DNA of 36,029 nucleotides, taken from the NCBI GenBank assembly GCA_050955105.1, contig JBPBQZ010000110.1, positions 1-36,029 on the forward strand. The letters run 5' to 3'. Under the pieces are notes generated by a model that saw only the letters and a program-made list of their open reading frames with translations, did not search any database and had not been told where the DNA came from. Source of the DNA: JBPBQZ01 sp050955105. GTDB taxonomy: Bacteria > Pseudomonadota > Gammaproteobacteria > Burkholderiales > Burkholderiaceae. Below are positions 1-6,844 of the stretch, in pieces. Position 1 is the first letter of the stretch. Every line of letters begins with the position of its first letter. Position numbers and translations under genes: made by a program.

Positions 1-401
1 GGTGACGCCACGGCGTTGGCGTTGGCGTTGGCGTTGGCGTTGGCGTTGGCGTTGGCGTTGGCGTTGGCGTTGGCGTTGGCGTTGGCGTTGGCGTTGGCGT
101 TGGCGTTGGCGTTGGCGTTGGCGTTCCCTCGGCCAGCCTCTCCGGCCAACGCCACGCCCCACTCATAGTCGGCCAGCAGCACGGCGAACAGTCCGCGCCG
201 CAGATCGGCCTCGACCAGCGCGCAAACCCGCTCGCAGTCAGCACCCACGCTGTCGGCGGCGCCGAGTGTCGACCGATGTTCATGCGAAAAGCCGGTGTAA
301 AGCCGACTGCGCCGCCGCGCCGCCGCCGCGCCTGCGCCCGCCGCGCCCGCGGCATCGGCGCAGTCGCCGTCATCAAGTAAAACGAATCTCTGCTGCGTCA
401 C
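1..401 (-). CDS. pabB: PabB, aminodeoxychorismate synthase component I (5' part only)
   Basis: This is the N-terminal 133 codons of a gene that runs off the left edge of the window. PabB makes 4-amino-4-deoxychorismate from chorismate for folate synthesis. The visible protein has the family's N-terminal block: a FVLLDD start, SRLYTGF near residues 33-39, and LLADYEWGVAL near residues 73-83. It then enters a perfect (Asn-Ala)19 tract at residues 93-130. The frame is open from an upstream stop (the dnaJ TGA) through the repeat to the edge. I chose GTG at 399-401; TTG at 408-410 is an alternative, and an AGG lies at 414-416. Only 21 bases separate it from dnaJ, so it is probably cotranscribed with it. 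PabB following dnaJ is the usual Burkholderia arrangement as I recall it. The catalytic chorismate-binding domain lies outside the window, so the assignment rests on the N-terminus and context. Confidence 0.72.
   Translation of the reverse strand, partial: MTQQRFVLLDDGDCADAAGAAGAGAAAARRRSRLYTGFSHEHRSTLGAADSVGADCERVCALVEADLRRGLFAVLLADYEWGVALAGEAGRGNANANANANANANANANANANANANANANANANANANAVAS
12..125. repeat. Perfect hexanucleotide tandem repeat, GGCGTT x19, inside pabB
   Basis: Nineteen uninterrupted copies of GGCGTT fill 114 bases. On the minus strand this reads AACGCC, which in the pabB frame is Asn-Ala. Because the unit is six bases, gain or loss of copies changes protein length without shifting the frame. 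No mismatches are present, which suggests recent expansion or ongoing slippage. Related but shorter GCCGTT repeats occur between pduO and the FAD oxidase gene, and short six-base repeats occur inside yhdP. Confidence 0.97.
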
Positions 402-422
402 GTCAGCCAAGCACCTGCCGGA

Positions 423-1550
423 TCATTCGAAAAAATCCTTGACCTTATCGAACCAGTTCTTAGATTCCGGGCTGTGCCGCGGTCCCCCTTCGCTAAGCGA
501 GGCTTCGAATTGCCGCAGCAGATCGCGTTGCTTGTCCGACAACTTGACCGGCGTTTCAACCTGCACGTGCACATACAAGTCGCCGGGCACGGCGGTGCGC
601 AGCCCTTTGATACCCTTGCCGCGCAAGCGGAAGGTCTTGCCCGATTGCGTGCCGGCGGCAATGTCGAAACTGGCCTTGCCAGCCAGGGTCGGCGCTTCGA
701 TATGACCGCCCAGCGCCGCAGTCACGAAGCTGATCGGCATCTGGCAATGCAGGTCGTCGCCGTCACGCTCGAACACCGGGTGCGCGGCAATCTTGATCTC
801 GATATACAAATCGCCCGGCGGACCGCCATGCAGTCCGGGTTCGCCGTTGCCGCCCGAACGAATCCGCATGCCGTCGTCGATACCGGCCGGAATCTTCACT
901 TCGAGGGTCTTGGTGCGCTTGACCTTGCCGGCGCCATGACAAGCCGGGCAAGGATCGGGAATATAGGTGCCGGTGCCGTGACACTTCGGGCAGGTTTGCT
1001 GAACACTGAAGAAGCCCTGCGACATGCGCACGGCGCCCGCGCCGTTACAGGTAGGGCAGGTCTGCGGGCGACTGCCCGCCTTGGCGCCCGAACCATTACA
1101 CACCTCGCAGCTGTCCCAGCTCGGCACGCGGATCTGCGTGTCGTAGCCATGCGCCGCCTGGTCCAGCGTGATTTCCATGCTGTAACGCAAGTCGCCACCG
1201 CGATACACCTGCTGGCCGCCACGACCGCGGCCGCCCTGCTGCTGGCCGAAGATGTCGCCGAAAATATCGCCGAAGGCCTCGGCAAAGCCGCCGAAACCCT
1301 GCGCGCCGGCGCCGCCCATGTTCGGATCGACGCCCGCGTGCCCGTACTGATCGTAGGCCGCGCGTTTTTGCGGGTCCGAGAGCATCTCGTAAGCCTGCTT
1401 CACTTCCTTGAAACGCTCTTCCGAGTCCTTGCTGTCCGGGTTGCGGTCCGGATGGTATTTCATCGCGAGCTTGCGATAGGCCTTCTTGATCTCATCGTCG
1501 CTCGCGTTCTTCGCAAGGCCCAGAACCTCGTAAAAGTCCCGTTTAGCCAT
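423..1550 (-). CDS. dnaJ: Chaperone protein DnaJ (type I Hsp40)
   Basis: DnaJ is the co-chaperone that delivers unfolded clients to DnaK and stimulates its ATPase. The 375-residue protein has all type I parts in order: a J domain starting MAKRDFYEVLG with the HPD motif at residues 33-35, a Gly/Phe-rich linker around residues 75-115, a zinc region with four CxxCxGxG repeats (CEVCNGSG, CPTCNGAG, CPKCHGTG, CPACHGAG), and the C-terminal substrate-binding beta domains. The start is ATG at 1550; an in-frame ATG 18 bases upstream would add residues not seen in the family. It lies downstream of dnaK on the same strand, across a 172-base gap holding two hairpins, and directly upstream of pabB. All key residues are present. 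Confidence 0.98.
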   Translation of the reverse strand: MAKRDFYEVLGLAKNASDDEIKKAYRKLAMKYHPDRNPDSKDSEERFKEVKQAYEMLSDPQKRAAYDQYGHAGVDPNMGGAGAQGFGGFAEAFGDIFGDIFGQQQGGRGRGGQQVYRGGDLRYSMEITLDQAAHGYDTQIRVPSWDSCEVCNGSGAKAGSRPQTCPTCNGAGAVRMSQGFFSVQQTCPKCHGTGTYIPDPCPACHGAGKVKRTKTLEVKIPAGIDDGMRIRSGGNGEPGLHGGPPGDLYIEIKIAAHPVFERDGDDLHCQMPISFVTAALGGHIEAPTLAGKASFDIAAGTQSGKTFRLRGKGIKGLRTAVPGDLYVHVQVETPVKLSDKQRDLLRQFEASLSEGGPRHSPESKNWFDKVKDFFE

Positions 1551-1634
1551 CGTCGTCCATTCCAACAAAACTCAAGGCACAGCCGCAAGCATAGGCGCTC
1601 AGCCCGAATACCTGGTGGCCGCTCAAAAATGCAC

Positions 1635-1661
1635 ATGGCGGACCCATATCAGGTCCGCCAT
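1635..1661 (-). other. Hairpin with short T-run between dnaK and dnaJ
   Basis: There is a perfect 10-bp inverted repeat, ATGGCGGACC and GGTCCGCCAT, with a 7-base loop. On the minus (coding) strand it is followed after five bases by TTTTT (1629-1625). The T-run is offset from the stem, so this looks at best like a weak terminator or an mRNA-stability/processing hairpin that would set the dnaK to dnaJ ratio. Function is inferred. Confidence 0.55.
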
Positions 1662-1682
1662 CTGCCCGAAGCATATCGAACA

Positions 1683-1716
1683 ACGGCCCCGCGATGCGTT
1701 GGCACCGCGGGACCGT
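1683..1716 (-). other. Second hairpin just downstream of dnaK
   Basis: Arms ACGGCCCCGCG (1683-1693) and CGCGGGACCGT (1706-1716) pair over 11 positions with a single C-A or G-U position depending on the strand, around a 12-base loop. It starts only six bases after the dnaK stop codon and has no T-run of its own. It may protect the dnaK 3' end from exonucleases after processing. Confidence 0.5.
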
Positions 1717-1722
1717 CGACGA

Positions 1723-3672
1723 TCAGCCTTTCTTCACTTCCTTGAAATCCGCATCGACTACGTCGTCGTCGCGTTGCGGCTGCGCCTGCTCGGCACCACC
1801 GGCTTGCGCACCTGGCTGGGCGTCAGCCGCGCCCTGCGTTGCCTGCATGTCCGCATACATCTTTTCGCCCAACTTTTGCGAAGCTTGCGACAGGGCTTCC
1901 ACCTTGGCGTCGAGCGCGGCCTTGTCGCCGTCCTTCAGCGCCGCGTCCAACTCGCTCAGAGCGGTCTCGATCTTAGCCTTTTCATCGGCTTCCAGCTTGT
2001 CGCCATATTCAGCCAGCGACTTGCGGGTGCTGTGCGCCAGCGCTTCAGCCTGGTTACGCGAATCGACCAGCTCACGCAGCTTGCGGTCTTCTTCGGCGTT
2101 GACTTCGGCGTCTTTCACCATGCGCTCGATCTCGGCTTCCGACAGGCCCGAGTTCGCCTTGATGGTGATCTTGTTTTCCTTGCCGCTCGCCTTGTCCTTG
2201 GCGGACACGTGCAGGATGCCGTTCGCATCGATGTCGAAGGTGACTTCGATTTGCGGCATGCCACGCGGCGACGGCGGAATGCCTTCAAGGTTGAACTCAC
2301 CCAGCAGCTTGTTGGCCGCCGCCATTTCGCGCTCACCCTGCGACACCTTGATCGTCACCGCCGGCTGGTTGTCGTCGGCCGTCGAGAACACCTGCGAATG
2401 CTTGGTCGGAATGGTCGTGTTCTTGGTGATCATCTTCGTCATCACGCCACCGAGGGTCTCGATGCCGAGCGACAAAGGGGTCACGTCGAGCAGCAACACG
2501 TCGGTACGATCGCCAGACAGCACTTGTCCCTGAATCGCCGCACCTACCGCCACGGCTTCGTCGGGATTGACGTCACGACGCGGTTCGCGGCCGAAGAATT
2601 CCTTGACCTTGTCTTGCACCTTCGGCATGCGCGTCATACCGCCGACCAGGATCACGTCGTCGATTTCACTGACCTTCACGCCCGCATCGGTGATGGCCAT
2701 GCGGCACGGCTCGATGGTGCGTGCGATCAGATCTTCCACCAGCGCTTCCAGCTTGGCGCGCGTCAGCTTGATGTTCAAATGCTTCGGACCGCTGGCATCC
2801 GCCGTCACGTACGGCAGGTTGATATCGGTCTGCGGCGAGCTCGACAGTTCGATCTTGGCTTTTTCGGCCGCTTCCTTCAGGCGCTGCAAGGCCAACACGT
2901 CTTTACCCAGATCGACGCCTTGTTCCTTTTTGAACTCGGCGATGATGTAGTCGATGATGCGCTGGTCAAAATCTTCGCCGCCCAAGAAAGTGTCGCCATT
3001 GGTCGATAGCACTTCAAACTGCTTTTCACCCTCGACATCGGCAATTTCAATGATCGAAACGTCGAAGGTGCCGCCGCCCAGGTCATACACGGCAACCTTG
3101 CGATCGCCTTTCTCGGTCTTGTCCAGACCAAAGGCCAGCGCCGCCGCGGTCGGCTCGTTGATGATGCGCTTCACGTCCAGCCCGGCAATGCGGCCCGCAT
3201 CTTTCGTGGCCTGCCGTTGGCTGTCGTTGAAATAAGCCGGCACCGTGATCACGGCTTCGGTGACTTCCTCGCCCAGGTAATCCTCGGCGGTCTTCTTCAT
3301 CTTGCGCAGCACTTCCGCCGAAATCTGCGGCGGTGCCAGCTTGCGGTCGCGCACAGACACAGCGGCGTCGCCGTTGTCGGCCTTGACGATGCTATAGGGC
3401 ATCAGCGCGATGTCTTTTTGCACTTCCTTTTCCTCGAAGCGGCGGCCGATCAGCCGTTTGACCGCATAGAGGGTGTTGCGCGGATTCGTCACCGCCTGCC
3501 GTTTGGCGGGAGCACCGACGAGGATTTCGTTGTCATCCTGGTAGGCGATGATCGAGGGAGTCGTACGAGCGCCCTCCGAATTCTCGATCACCTTCGGCGT
3601 ATTGCCTTCCATTACGGCGACGCATGAATTGGTGGTACCGAGATCGATCCCGATAATCTTGGACTTGCTCAT
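1723..3672 (-). CDS. dnaK: Molecular chaperone DnaK (Hsp70)
   Basis: DnaK is the ATP-dependent chaperone of the cytoplasm, working with DnaJ and the nucleotide exchange factor GrpE. At 649 residues it has the full family length. The nucleotide-binding domain opens with GIDLGTTNSC (near residue 8), has DLGGGTFDVS near residue 197, and is followed by the linker LLLDVTPLSLGIETLGG near residue 393 and the substrate-binding and lid domains. The C-terminus is Gly/Ala/Gln-rich and ends DADFKEVKKG, as in beta- and gammaproteobacterial DnaK. The ATG is preceded by GGGAGAG. A separate sigma-32 promoter sits 60-87 bases upstream, so dnaK can be transcribed independently of grpE. Confidence 0.99.
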   Translation of the reverse strand: MSKSKIIGIDLGTTNSCVAVMEGNTPKVIENSEGARTTPSIIAYQDDNEILVGAPAKRQAVTNPRNTLYAVKRLIGRRFEEKEVQKDIALMPYSIVKADNGDAAVSVRDRKLAPPQISAEVLRKMKKTAEDYLGEEVTEAVITVPAYFNDSQRQATKDAGRIAGLDVKRIINEPTAAALAFGLDKTEKGDRKVAVYDLGGGTFDVSIIEIADVEGEKQFEVLSTNGDTFLGGEDFDQRIIDYIIAEFKKEQGVDLGKDVLALQRLKEAAEKAKIELSSSPQTDINLPYVTADASGPKHLNIKLTRAKLEALVEDLIARTIEPCRMAITDAGVKVSEIDDVILVGGMTRMPKVQDKVKEFFGREPRRDVNPDEAVAVGAAIQGQVLSGDRTDVLLLDVTPLSLGIETLGGVMTKMITKNTTIPTKHSQVFSTADDNQPAVTIKVSQGEREMAAANKLLGEFNLEGIPPSPRGMPQIEVTFDIDANGILHVSAKDKASGKENKITIKANSGLSEAEIERMVKDAEVNAEEDRKLRELVDSRNQAEALAHSTRKSLAEYGDKLEADEKAKIETALSELDAALKDGDKAALDAKVEALSQASQKLGEKMYADMQATQGAADAQPGAQAGGAEQAQPQRDDDVVDADFKEVKKG

Positions 3673-3731
3673 TTGATTACTCTCCCGTTTTTAATCGTTG
3701 CGTGGGGCTGTCCCCAAATCCGTTAGTCGTG

Positions 3732-3759
3732 AGATGGATGCGCCAGCCCGCTTTTCAAG
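3732..3759 (-). promoter_or_regulatory. Sigma-32 (heat-shock) promoter of dnaK
   Basis: On the minus strand, CTTGAAA (3759-3753) is followed after exactly 13 bases by ATCCATCT (3739-3732). This compares with the consensus CTTGAAA and CCCCATNT: the -35 is perfect and the -10 matches six of eight. The predicted start of transcription is about 50 bases before the dnaK ATG. The -35 overlaps the stop codon region of the upstream thioredoxin-like gene. Confidence 0.75.
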
Positions 3760-4165
3760 ACCCTGCGGAGACTAAGGTTTCCCCGGCGGCGGCTATTTTT
3801 GCGTGCGCGGCGTCGACCGCCGCGGAAAACTGCGCCAGCCCGTGCCAGCCGGTCGCCCGCCCCAGTCGACGGCCGTGATGAAAAAAGAACCAGGTGGGAA
3901 TGCCATGCAGCGAAAAGCGGCGCCCGAGCGCGCGATCTTCATAGACGTTCGCGTGGAACCAGCGCAGGCCCAGCGCCCGAATGGCCTCCGGCTGTGCCAG
4001 CATTGCCTTCTTCGCCACTTCGCAGTTGTAGCAATCGACGCCCCAGAAAAACACCACCGCCAGCGCGTCGCCAGTCGATGCGAGCACGCTATCGATGTCG
4101 TCGGCACTGACTTCGCGCATCTCGAAGGTTTCAAAGGCACTGCGATCGATCGAATCGGATGGCAT
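3755..4165 (-). CDS. Thioredoxin-fold protein between grpE and dnaK
   Basis: This 136-residue protein is a small single-domain thioredoxin relative. It has the core strand AVVFFWGVD leading into a CxxC pair (CYNC, residues 45-48), and the cis-proline segment GIPTWFFF later in the fold. There is no signal peptide, so it should act in the cytoplasm. The usual Trp before the first Cys of thioredoxin (WCGPC) is replaced by Asp, so its redox potential and partners probably differ. The start ATG has a strong GGGAGGG ribosome site. It sits in the heat-shock cluster on the same strand as grpE and dnaK, so it is likely heat-induced and may guard chaperone thiols during stress; that role is inference. 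The exact subfamily is not identified. Confidence 0.85.
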   Translation of the reverse strand: MPSDSIDRSAFETFEMREVSADDIDSVLASTGDALAVVFFWGVDCYNCEVAKKAMLAQPEAIRALGLRWFHANVYEDRALGRRFSLHGIPTWFFFHHGRRLGRATGWHGLAQFSAAVDAAHAKIAAAGETLVSAGS

Positions 4166-4200
4166 GCTTCCCTCCCTGTCGGGTTCGCGACAGCGCTCGC

Positions 4201-4785
4201 TTACTTCGGCTGCGCCACCGTGACCAGCGCCGGCCGCAGTACGCGGTCGGCGATCATATATCCCTTTTGCAGCACCGACACCACCGTATTCGGCTCCTGG
4301 TCCGCCGGCACCATCGAAATGGCTTGATGGCGATGCGGATCGAATTTCTCGCCGACCGGGTCGATCGCCGTGACGCGGCCCTTCTCCAGCGCGTTGCGCA
4401 ATTGCCGCAGCGTCAGCTCGACGCCTTCGCGCGCCTTGTCGGGGTCCTGCGAGGTGCTCGACAGCGCCGCTTCCAGGCTGTCGGCCACCGGCAGCAGATG
4501 CTCGGCGAAACTTTCGATCGCGAATTTGTGAGCCTTGGCCAGGTCTTCGCTGTTGCGGCGGCGCACGTTTTCCACTTCAGCCTTGGCGCGCAGGAACTCT
4601 TCCGTCAGTTCCGCAATACGCGCCTGCGCTTGCGCCAGTTCGCCGCTCACATCCGAAGCCTCGGTCTGATCGAGTTCGGTTGGTGAGTTGTCCGTGGCGT
4701 TGACACTTTGCGGGCCGGTCGGTGCGCCATCGGCGCCGGTGCCGAAACCTTGTCCGTGCTGCTGCGATGTTTGCTTTTCTTCCAT
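4201..4785 (-). CDS. grpE: Nucleotide exchange factor GrpE
   Basis: GrpE releases ADP from DnaK and acts as a thermosensor through its long paired helices. The 194-residue protein has a polar, poorly conserved N-terminus, a long coiled-coil (from about ELAQAQARIAELTEEFLRAK through the VRRRNSED segment), and the C-terminal beta domain with GEKFDPHRHQAIS and the ending VLRPALVTVAQPK. I chose ATG at 4785, which has GGA seven bases upstream, over an in-frame TTG at 4824 that has a poor ribosome site. It is the first gene of the grpE-thioredoxin-dnaK-dnaJ cluster and has a clear sigma-32 promoter. Confidence 0.96.
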   Translation of the reverse strand: MEEKQTSQQHGQGFGTGADGAPTGPQSVNATDNSPTELDQTEASDVSGELAQAQARIAELTEEFLRAKAEVENVRRRNSEDLAKAHKFAIESFAEHLLPVADSLEAALSSTSQDPDKAREGVELTLRQLRNALEKGRVTAIDPVGEKFDPHRHQAISMVPADQEPNTVVSVLQKGYMIADRVLRPALVTVAQPK

Positions 4786-4847
4786 GCTGAATTCCGTACC
4801 TGTTAACGAACCACTGCGAGACAAAGGCCTGGAAAGCCGTGTCGGCG

Positions 4848-4875
4848 ATGTGGGGATGGCCGCGGCGCTTTCAAG
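4848..4875 (-). promoter_or_regulatory. Sigma-32 (heat-shock) promoter of grpE
   Basis: On the minus strand, CTTGAAA (4875-4869, perfect -35) is followed after 13 bases by CCCCACAT (4855-4848), against the consensus CCCCATNT. The predicted transcript starts near 4841, about 55 bases before the grpE ATG. The -35 element lies inside a perfect 21-base palindrome. Confidence 0.88.
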
Positions 4876-4889
4876 TGCCGCACTTGAAA
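4869..4889. repeat. Perfect palindrome overlapping the grpE -35 element
   Basis: Arms TTTCAAGTGC and GCACTTGAAA are separated by a single C. The left arm is the sigma-32 -35 box read on the minus strand. The arrangement is that of an operator for a dimeric regulator, but it does not match the CIRCE element bound by HrcA (TTAGCACTC-N9-GAGTGCTAA). The regulator is unknown. Confidence 0.7.
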
Positions 4890-4966
4890 ACCCATGCGCG
4901 GCGCGGCTTCGTTGTTGCGACGCAACAATTGCTTACTTTCTTTACCTGCTCGGTCATATAAGAAAG

Positions 4967-4995
4967 TTGTGAGCCGCTGCCGGCGGAACTACACT
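4967..4995 (+). promoter_or_regulatory. Candidate sigma-70 promoter for the 53-codon gene
   Basis: TTGTGA (4967-4972) and TACACT (4990-4995) are separated by 17 bases. The predicted start of transcription is about 38 bases before the ATG at 5040. Both hexamers match four of six consensus positions. Confidence 0.45.
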
Positions 4996-5039
4996 CGATT
5001 TATACCCAAATCACCGCCAGATCCTCTAAGGAATGAGCC

Positions 5040-5201
5040 ATGAGACTGACCTTTGCTATCGCCGTGGTCGCGCTCATTCTCGTTGCGGGCACTACCACCA
5101 TCTGTATGTCGGGTGCTATGACCGAGCGCACGCTGGAATATGGTGGCGCGCGTGCCACCATTGGTCACTGGCTCAATGGCTCGTCCCGAGTTTGTCGATA
5201 A
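5040..5201 (+). CDS. Small membrane or exported peptide, 53 residues, unknown
   Basis: This is a short ORF with a good AAGGA ribosome site eight bases before ATG and a plausible promoter. The protein starts MRLTF and has one hydrophobic segment at about residues 4-20 (FAIAVVALILVAG), followed by a short polar tail ending SSRVCR. It could be a single-span membrane peptide or a secreted peptide; there is no convincing lipobox. It points toward the S4-domain gene, and the two 3' ends overlap by 29 bases. I do not recognise a family, and I rate it as a probable gene because start signals and hydrophobic pattern agree. Confidence 0.55.
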   Translation: MRLTFAIAVVALILVAGTTTICMSGAMTERTLEYGGARATIGHWLNGSSRVCR

Positions 5202-5580
5202 CGCGCCGCGTGCGCTTGGTCGGACGGCCGGGTAACGCCGCAGCCGGCTCCTTGAACAACTTCCTTCGATCCATTTCCGCCGCCCGCCGGGCCTGACTTT
5301 CCTGGGTTTCCTCATAAAGCTGGCGCGCCACCGTTGCGGGGCCACGCGTCTGCGCGATCGCCTTGACGACCGTCTCGCGCTCGATACCGTCCAACTGCAT
5401 AGTTACTTTCTCGCCCACTCGCACTTCGCGCGCGGGCTTGACGGGATCGCCGCCGATTCTCACGCGGCCCTGCGTTACGGCGTGCGCCGCGAGCGAGCGC
5501 GTTTTGTAGAAGCGCGCCGCCCACAGCCATTTATCGATGCGGATCTTTGCTTGCGGATCATCTGAAATGCCGAAGTCCAT
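5173..5580 (-). CDS. hslR: S4-domain RNA-binding protein, Hsp15-like
   Basis: The S4 RNA-binding fold lies near the N-terminus (RIDKWLWAARFYKTRSLAAHAV, written here only as landmarks IDKWLW and FYKTRS near residues 13-25, then GRVRIGG). A basic tail ends PGRPTKRTRRVIDKLG, which is typical of heat shock protein 15. Hsp15 in E. coli binds 50S subunits carrying stalled nascent chains released by heat. I chose the ATG at 5580 because GGAG sits at the right distance; a GTG four codons upstream has no ribosome site. The protein has 135 residues, close to E. coli HslR. It lies among heat-shock genes on the same strand, but I see no sigma-32 promoter of its own. Confidence 0.9.
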   Translation of the reverse strand: MDFGISDDPQAKIRIDKWLWAARFYKTRSLAAHAVTQGRVRIGGDPVKPAREVRVGEKVTMQLDGIERETVVKAIAQTRGPATVARQLYEETQESQARRAAEMDRRKLFKEPAAALPGRPTKRTRRVIDKLGTSH

Positions 5581-5728
5581 TGCGTTCTCCACTTCTGCGG
5601 GGAATTACCAGAGCCTGCAGCATCGTAGATGCTTAGCCTCGACCATTCGGCAATCGCCAGTCTCGTCTTAGTTATCAGCGCAGTCCGCGTGCCTGCCAGC
5701 CATTTACCGGCCGCGCGGCATGCGTCTG

Positions 5729-6844
5729 CTACGCCCAGGTCTGAAGCTGCGCGTCGACCAGCTCGGTCAGCGCATCGATCCAGGCTGGCGATTCATTCAA
5801 ACAGGGTATGCAATGGTACTGCTGGCCGCCGGCAGCCAGGAAGGCGTCGCGTCCTTCCATTGCAATTTCTTCCAGGGTCTCAAGGCAATCGGCGGTGAAG
5901 CCGGGGCAGAACACGTCGACGCGCCGGCAGCCGTTGGCGCCGAGATTCGCCAGTGTGGGCGCGGTATACGGCTGTAGCCAGGCTTGGCGACCGAAGCGCG
6001 ACTGGAAAGACAGCTGGCACAATTCTTCGTCCAGACCAAGCGCATCTCGCAGCAATTGTCCTGTTTGCAGGCACTGTTCGCGATAGGGATCGCCCAATTC
6101 GATGCTGCGTTGGGGCAAGCCGTGAAAACTCAGCAGCAGCCGGTCGCCGGCGGCGAAATCCGGCTGCCCGGCAGTTTGCCAACTGCTGCGCACCTGCGCG
6201 GCCAGTGCCGCGATGTAACCGGGATCGTCGTAATGCGGGCCGAGCCAGCGAATTTCCGGCTGCGCGCGCAAGCCAGCCAAGCAGGCGAAAACGGCGTCGA
6301 TCGCCGTTGCCGTAGTCGACGCCGCATATTGGGGATACATCGGCACCAATAACACCCGTTCGGCGCCATCCGCCAGCATGCGGTTCAAGGTACTGCGAAT
6401 AGCGGGATTGCCGTAGCGCATCGCATAATCGACCGCCACATGCCGCCCGCGCGCCGCCAATCTGGCCCGCAGTGCGAGCGTTTGTGCGGCCGTGTGCACC
6501 CGCAGCGGTGAGCCGGCTTCGCTCCACACCATGGCGTATTTACGCGCCGACGCACGCGCTCGCAGCGGCACCACGGCGAGCCGCAGAATCGGCTGCCATA
6601 CCGCCGCCGGGATCTCGACCACGCGGCGATCGGACAGGAACTCCTTCAAATACCTGCCGACCGCCGCGGGCGTGGGTTCATCGGGCGTCCCGAGATTGAT
6701 CAGCAGCACCGCGGTGCGCCGGCGCCGCGCAGGCAGCGCGGGCCGCGACGCGGGGGCGGCCGCCTCGTCCAGCGGCAGCGCCGCGGCGCCAACGCCGCCA
6801 GCCTCGCCGCCGGTGTCGCGCAAGTCAGCGCTGGCTGAGGGCAT
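5729..6844 (-). CDS. hemH: Ferrochelatase
   Basis: HemH inserts Fe2+ into protoporphyrin IX, the last step of haem synthesis. The 371-residue protein has a non-conserved Ala/Pro-rich extension of about 40 residues, then the family start TAVLLINLGTPDEPT, the central VPMYPQYAASTT block, and the signature LSFHGLPQR with the metal-binding His at about residue 240. Near the end is the CIPCLNES segment. The chosen ATG overlaps the end of hrcA by 20 bases, which suggests translational coupling. A shorter start is possible inside the low-complexity extension, but no better ATG is evident. Confidence 0.96.
   Translation of the reverse strand: MPSASADLRDTGGEAGGVGAAALPLDEAAAPASRPALPARRRRTAVLLINLGTPDEPTPAAVGRYLKEFLSDRRVVEIPAAVWQPILRLAVVPLRARASARKYAMVWSEAGSPLRVHTAAQTLALRARLAARGRHVAVDYAMRYGNPAIRSTLNRMLADGAERVLLVPMYPQYAASTTATAIDAVFACLAGLRAQPEIRWLGPHYDDPGYIAALAAQVRSSWQTAGQPDFAAGDRLLLSFHGLPQRSIELGDPYREQCLQTGQLLRDALGLDEELCQLSFQSRFGRQAWLQPYTAPTLANLGANGCRRVDVFCPGFTADCLETLEEIAMEGRDAFLAAGGQQYHCIPCLNESPAWIDALTELVDAQLQTWA

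Noticed and set aside
12..125. CRISPR array or origin iterons
   Set aside because: The unit is six bases without spacers and is read through in frame by pabB.
2..442. Plus-strand ORF with a long Trp-Arg repeat
   Set aside because: It is only the other strand of the pabB repeat. The minus-strand frame has PabB motifs on the conserved side and normal codon use.
474..1745. Long plus-strand ORF across dnaJ
   Set aside because: Antisense shadow of dnaJ caused by high GC; no family features and no ribosome site.
4786..4824. TTG start giving GrpE 13 extra residues
   Set aside because: Poor ribosome site; the ATG at 4785 has GGA at good spacing.
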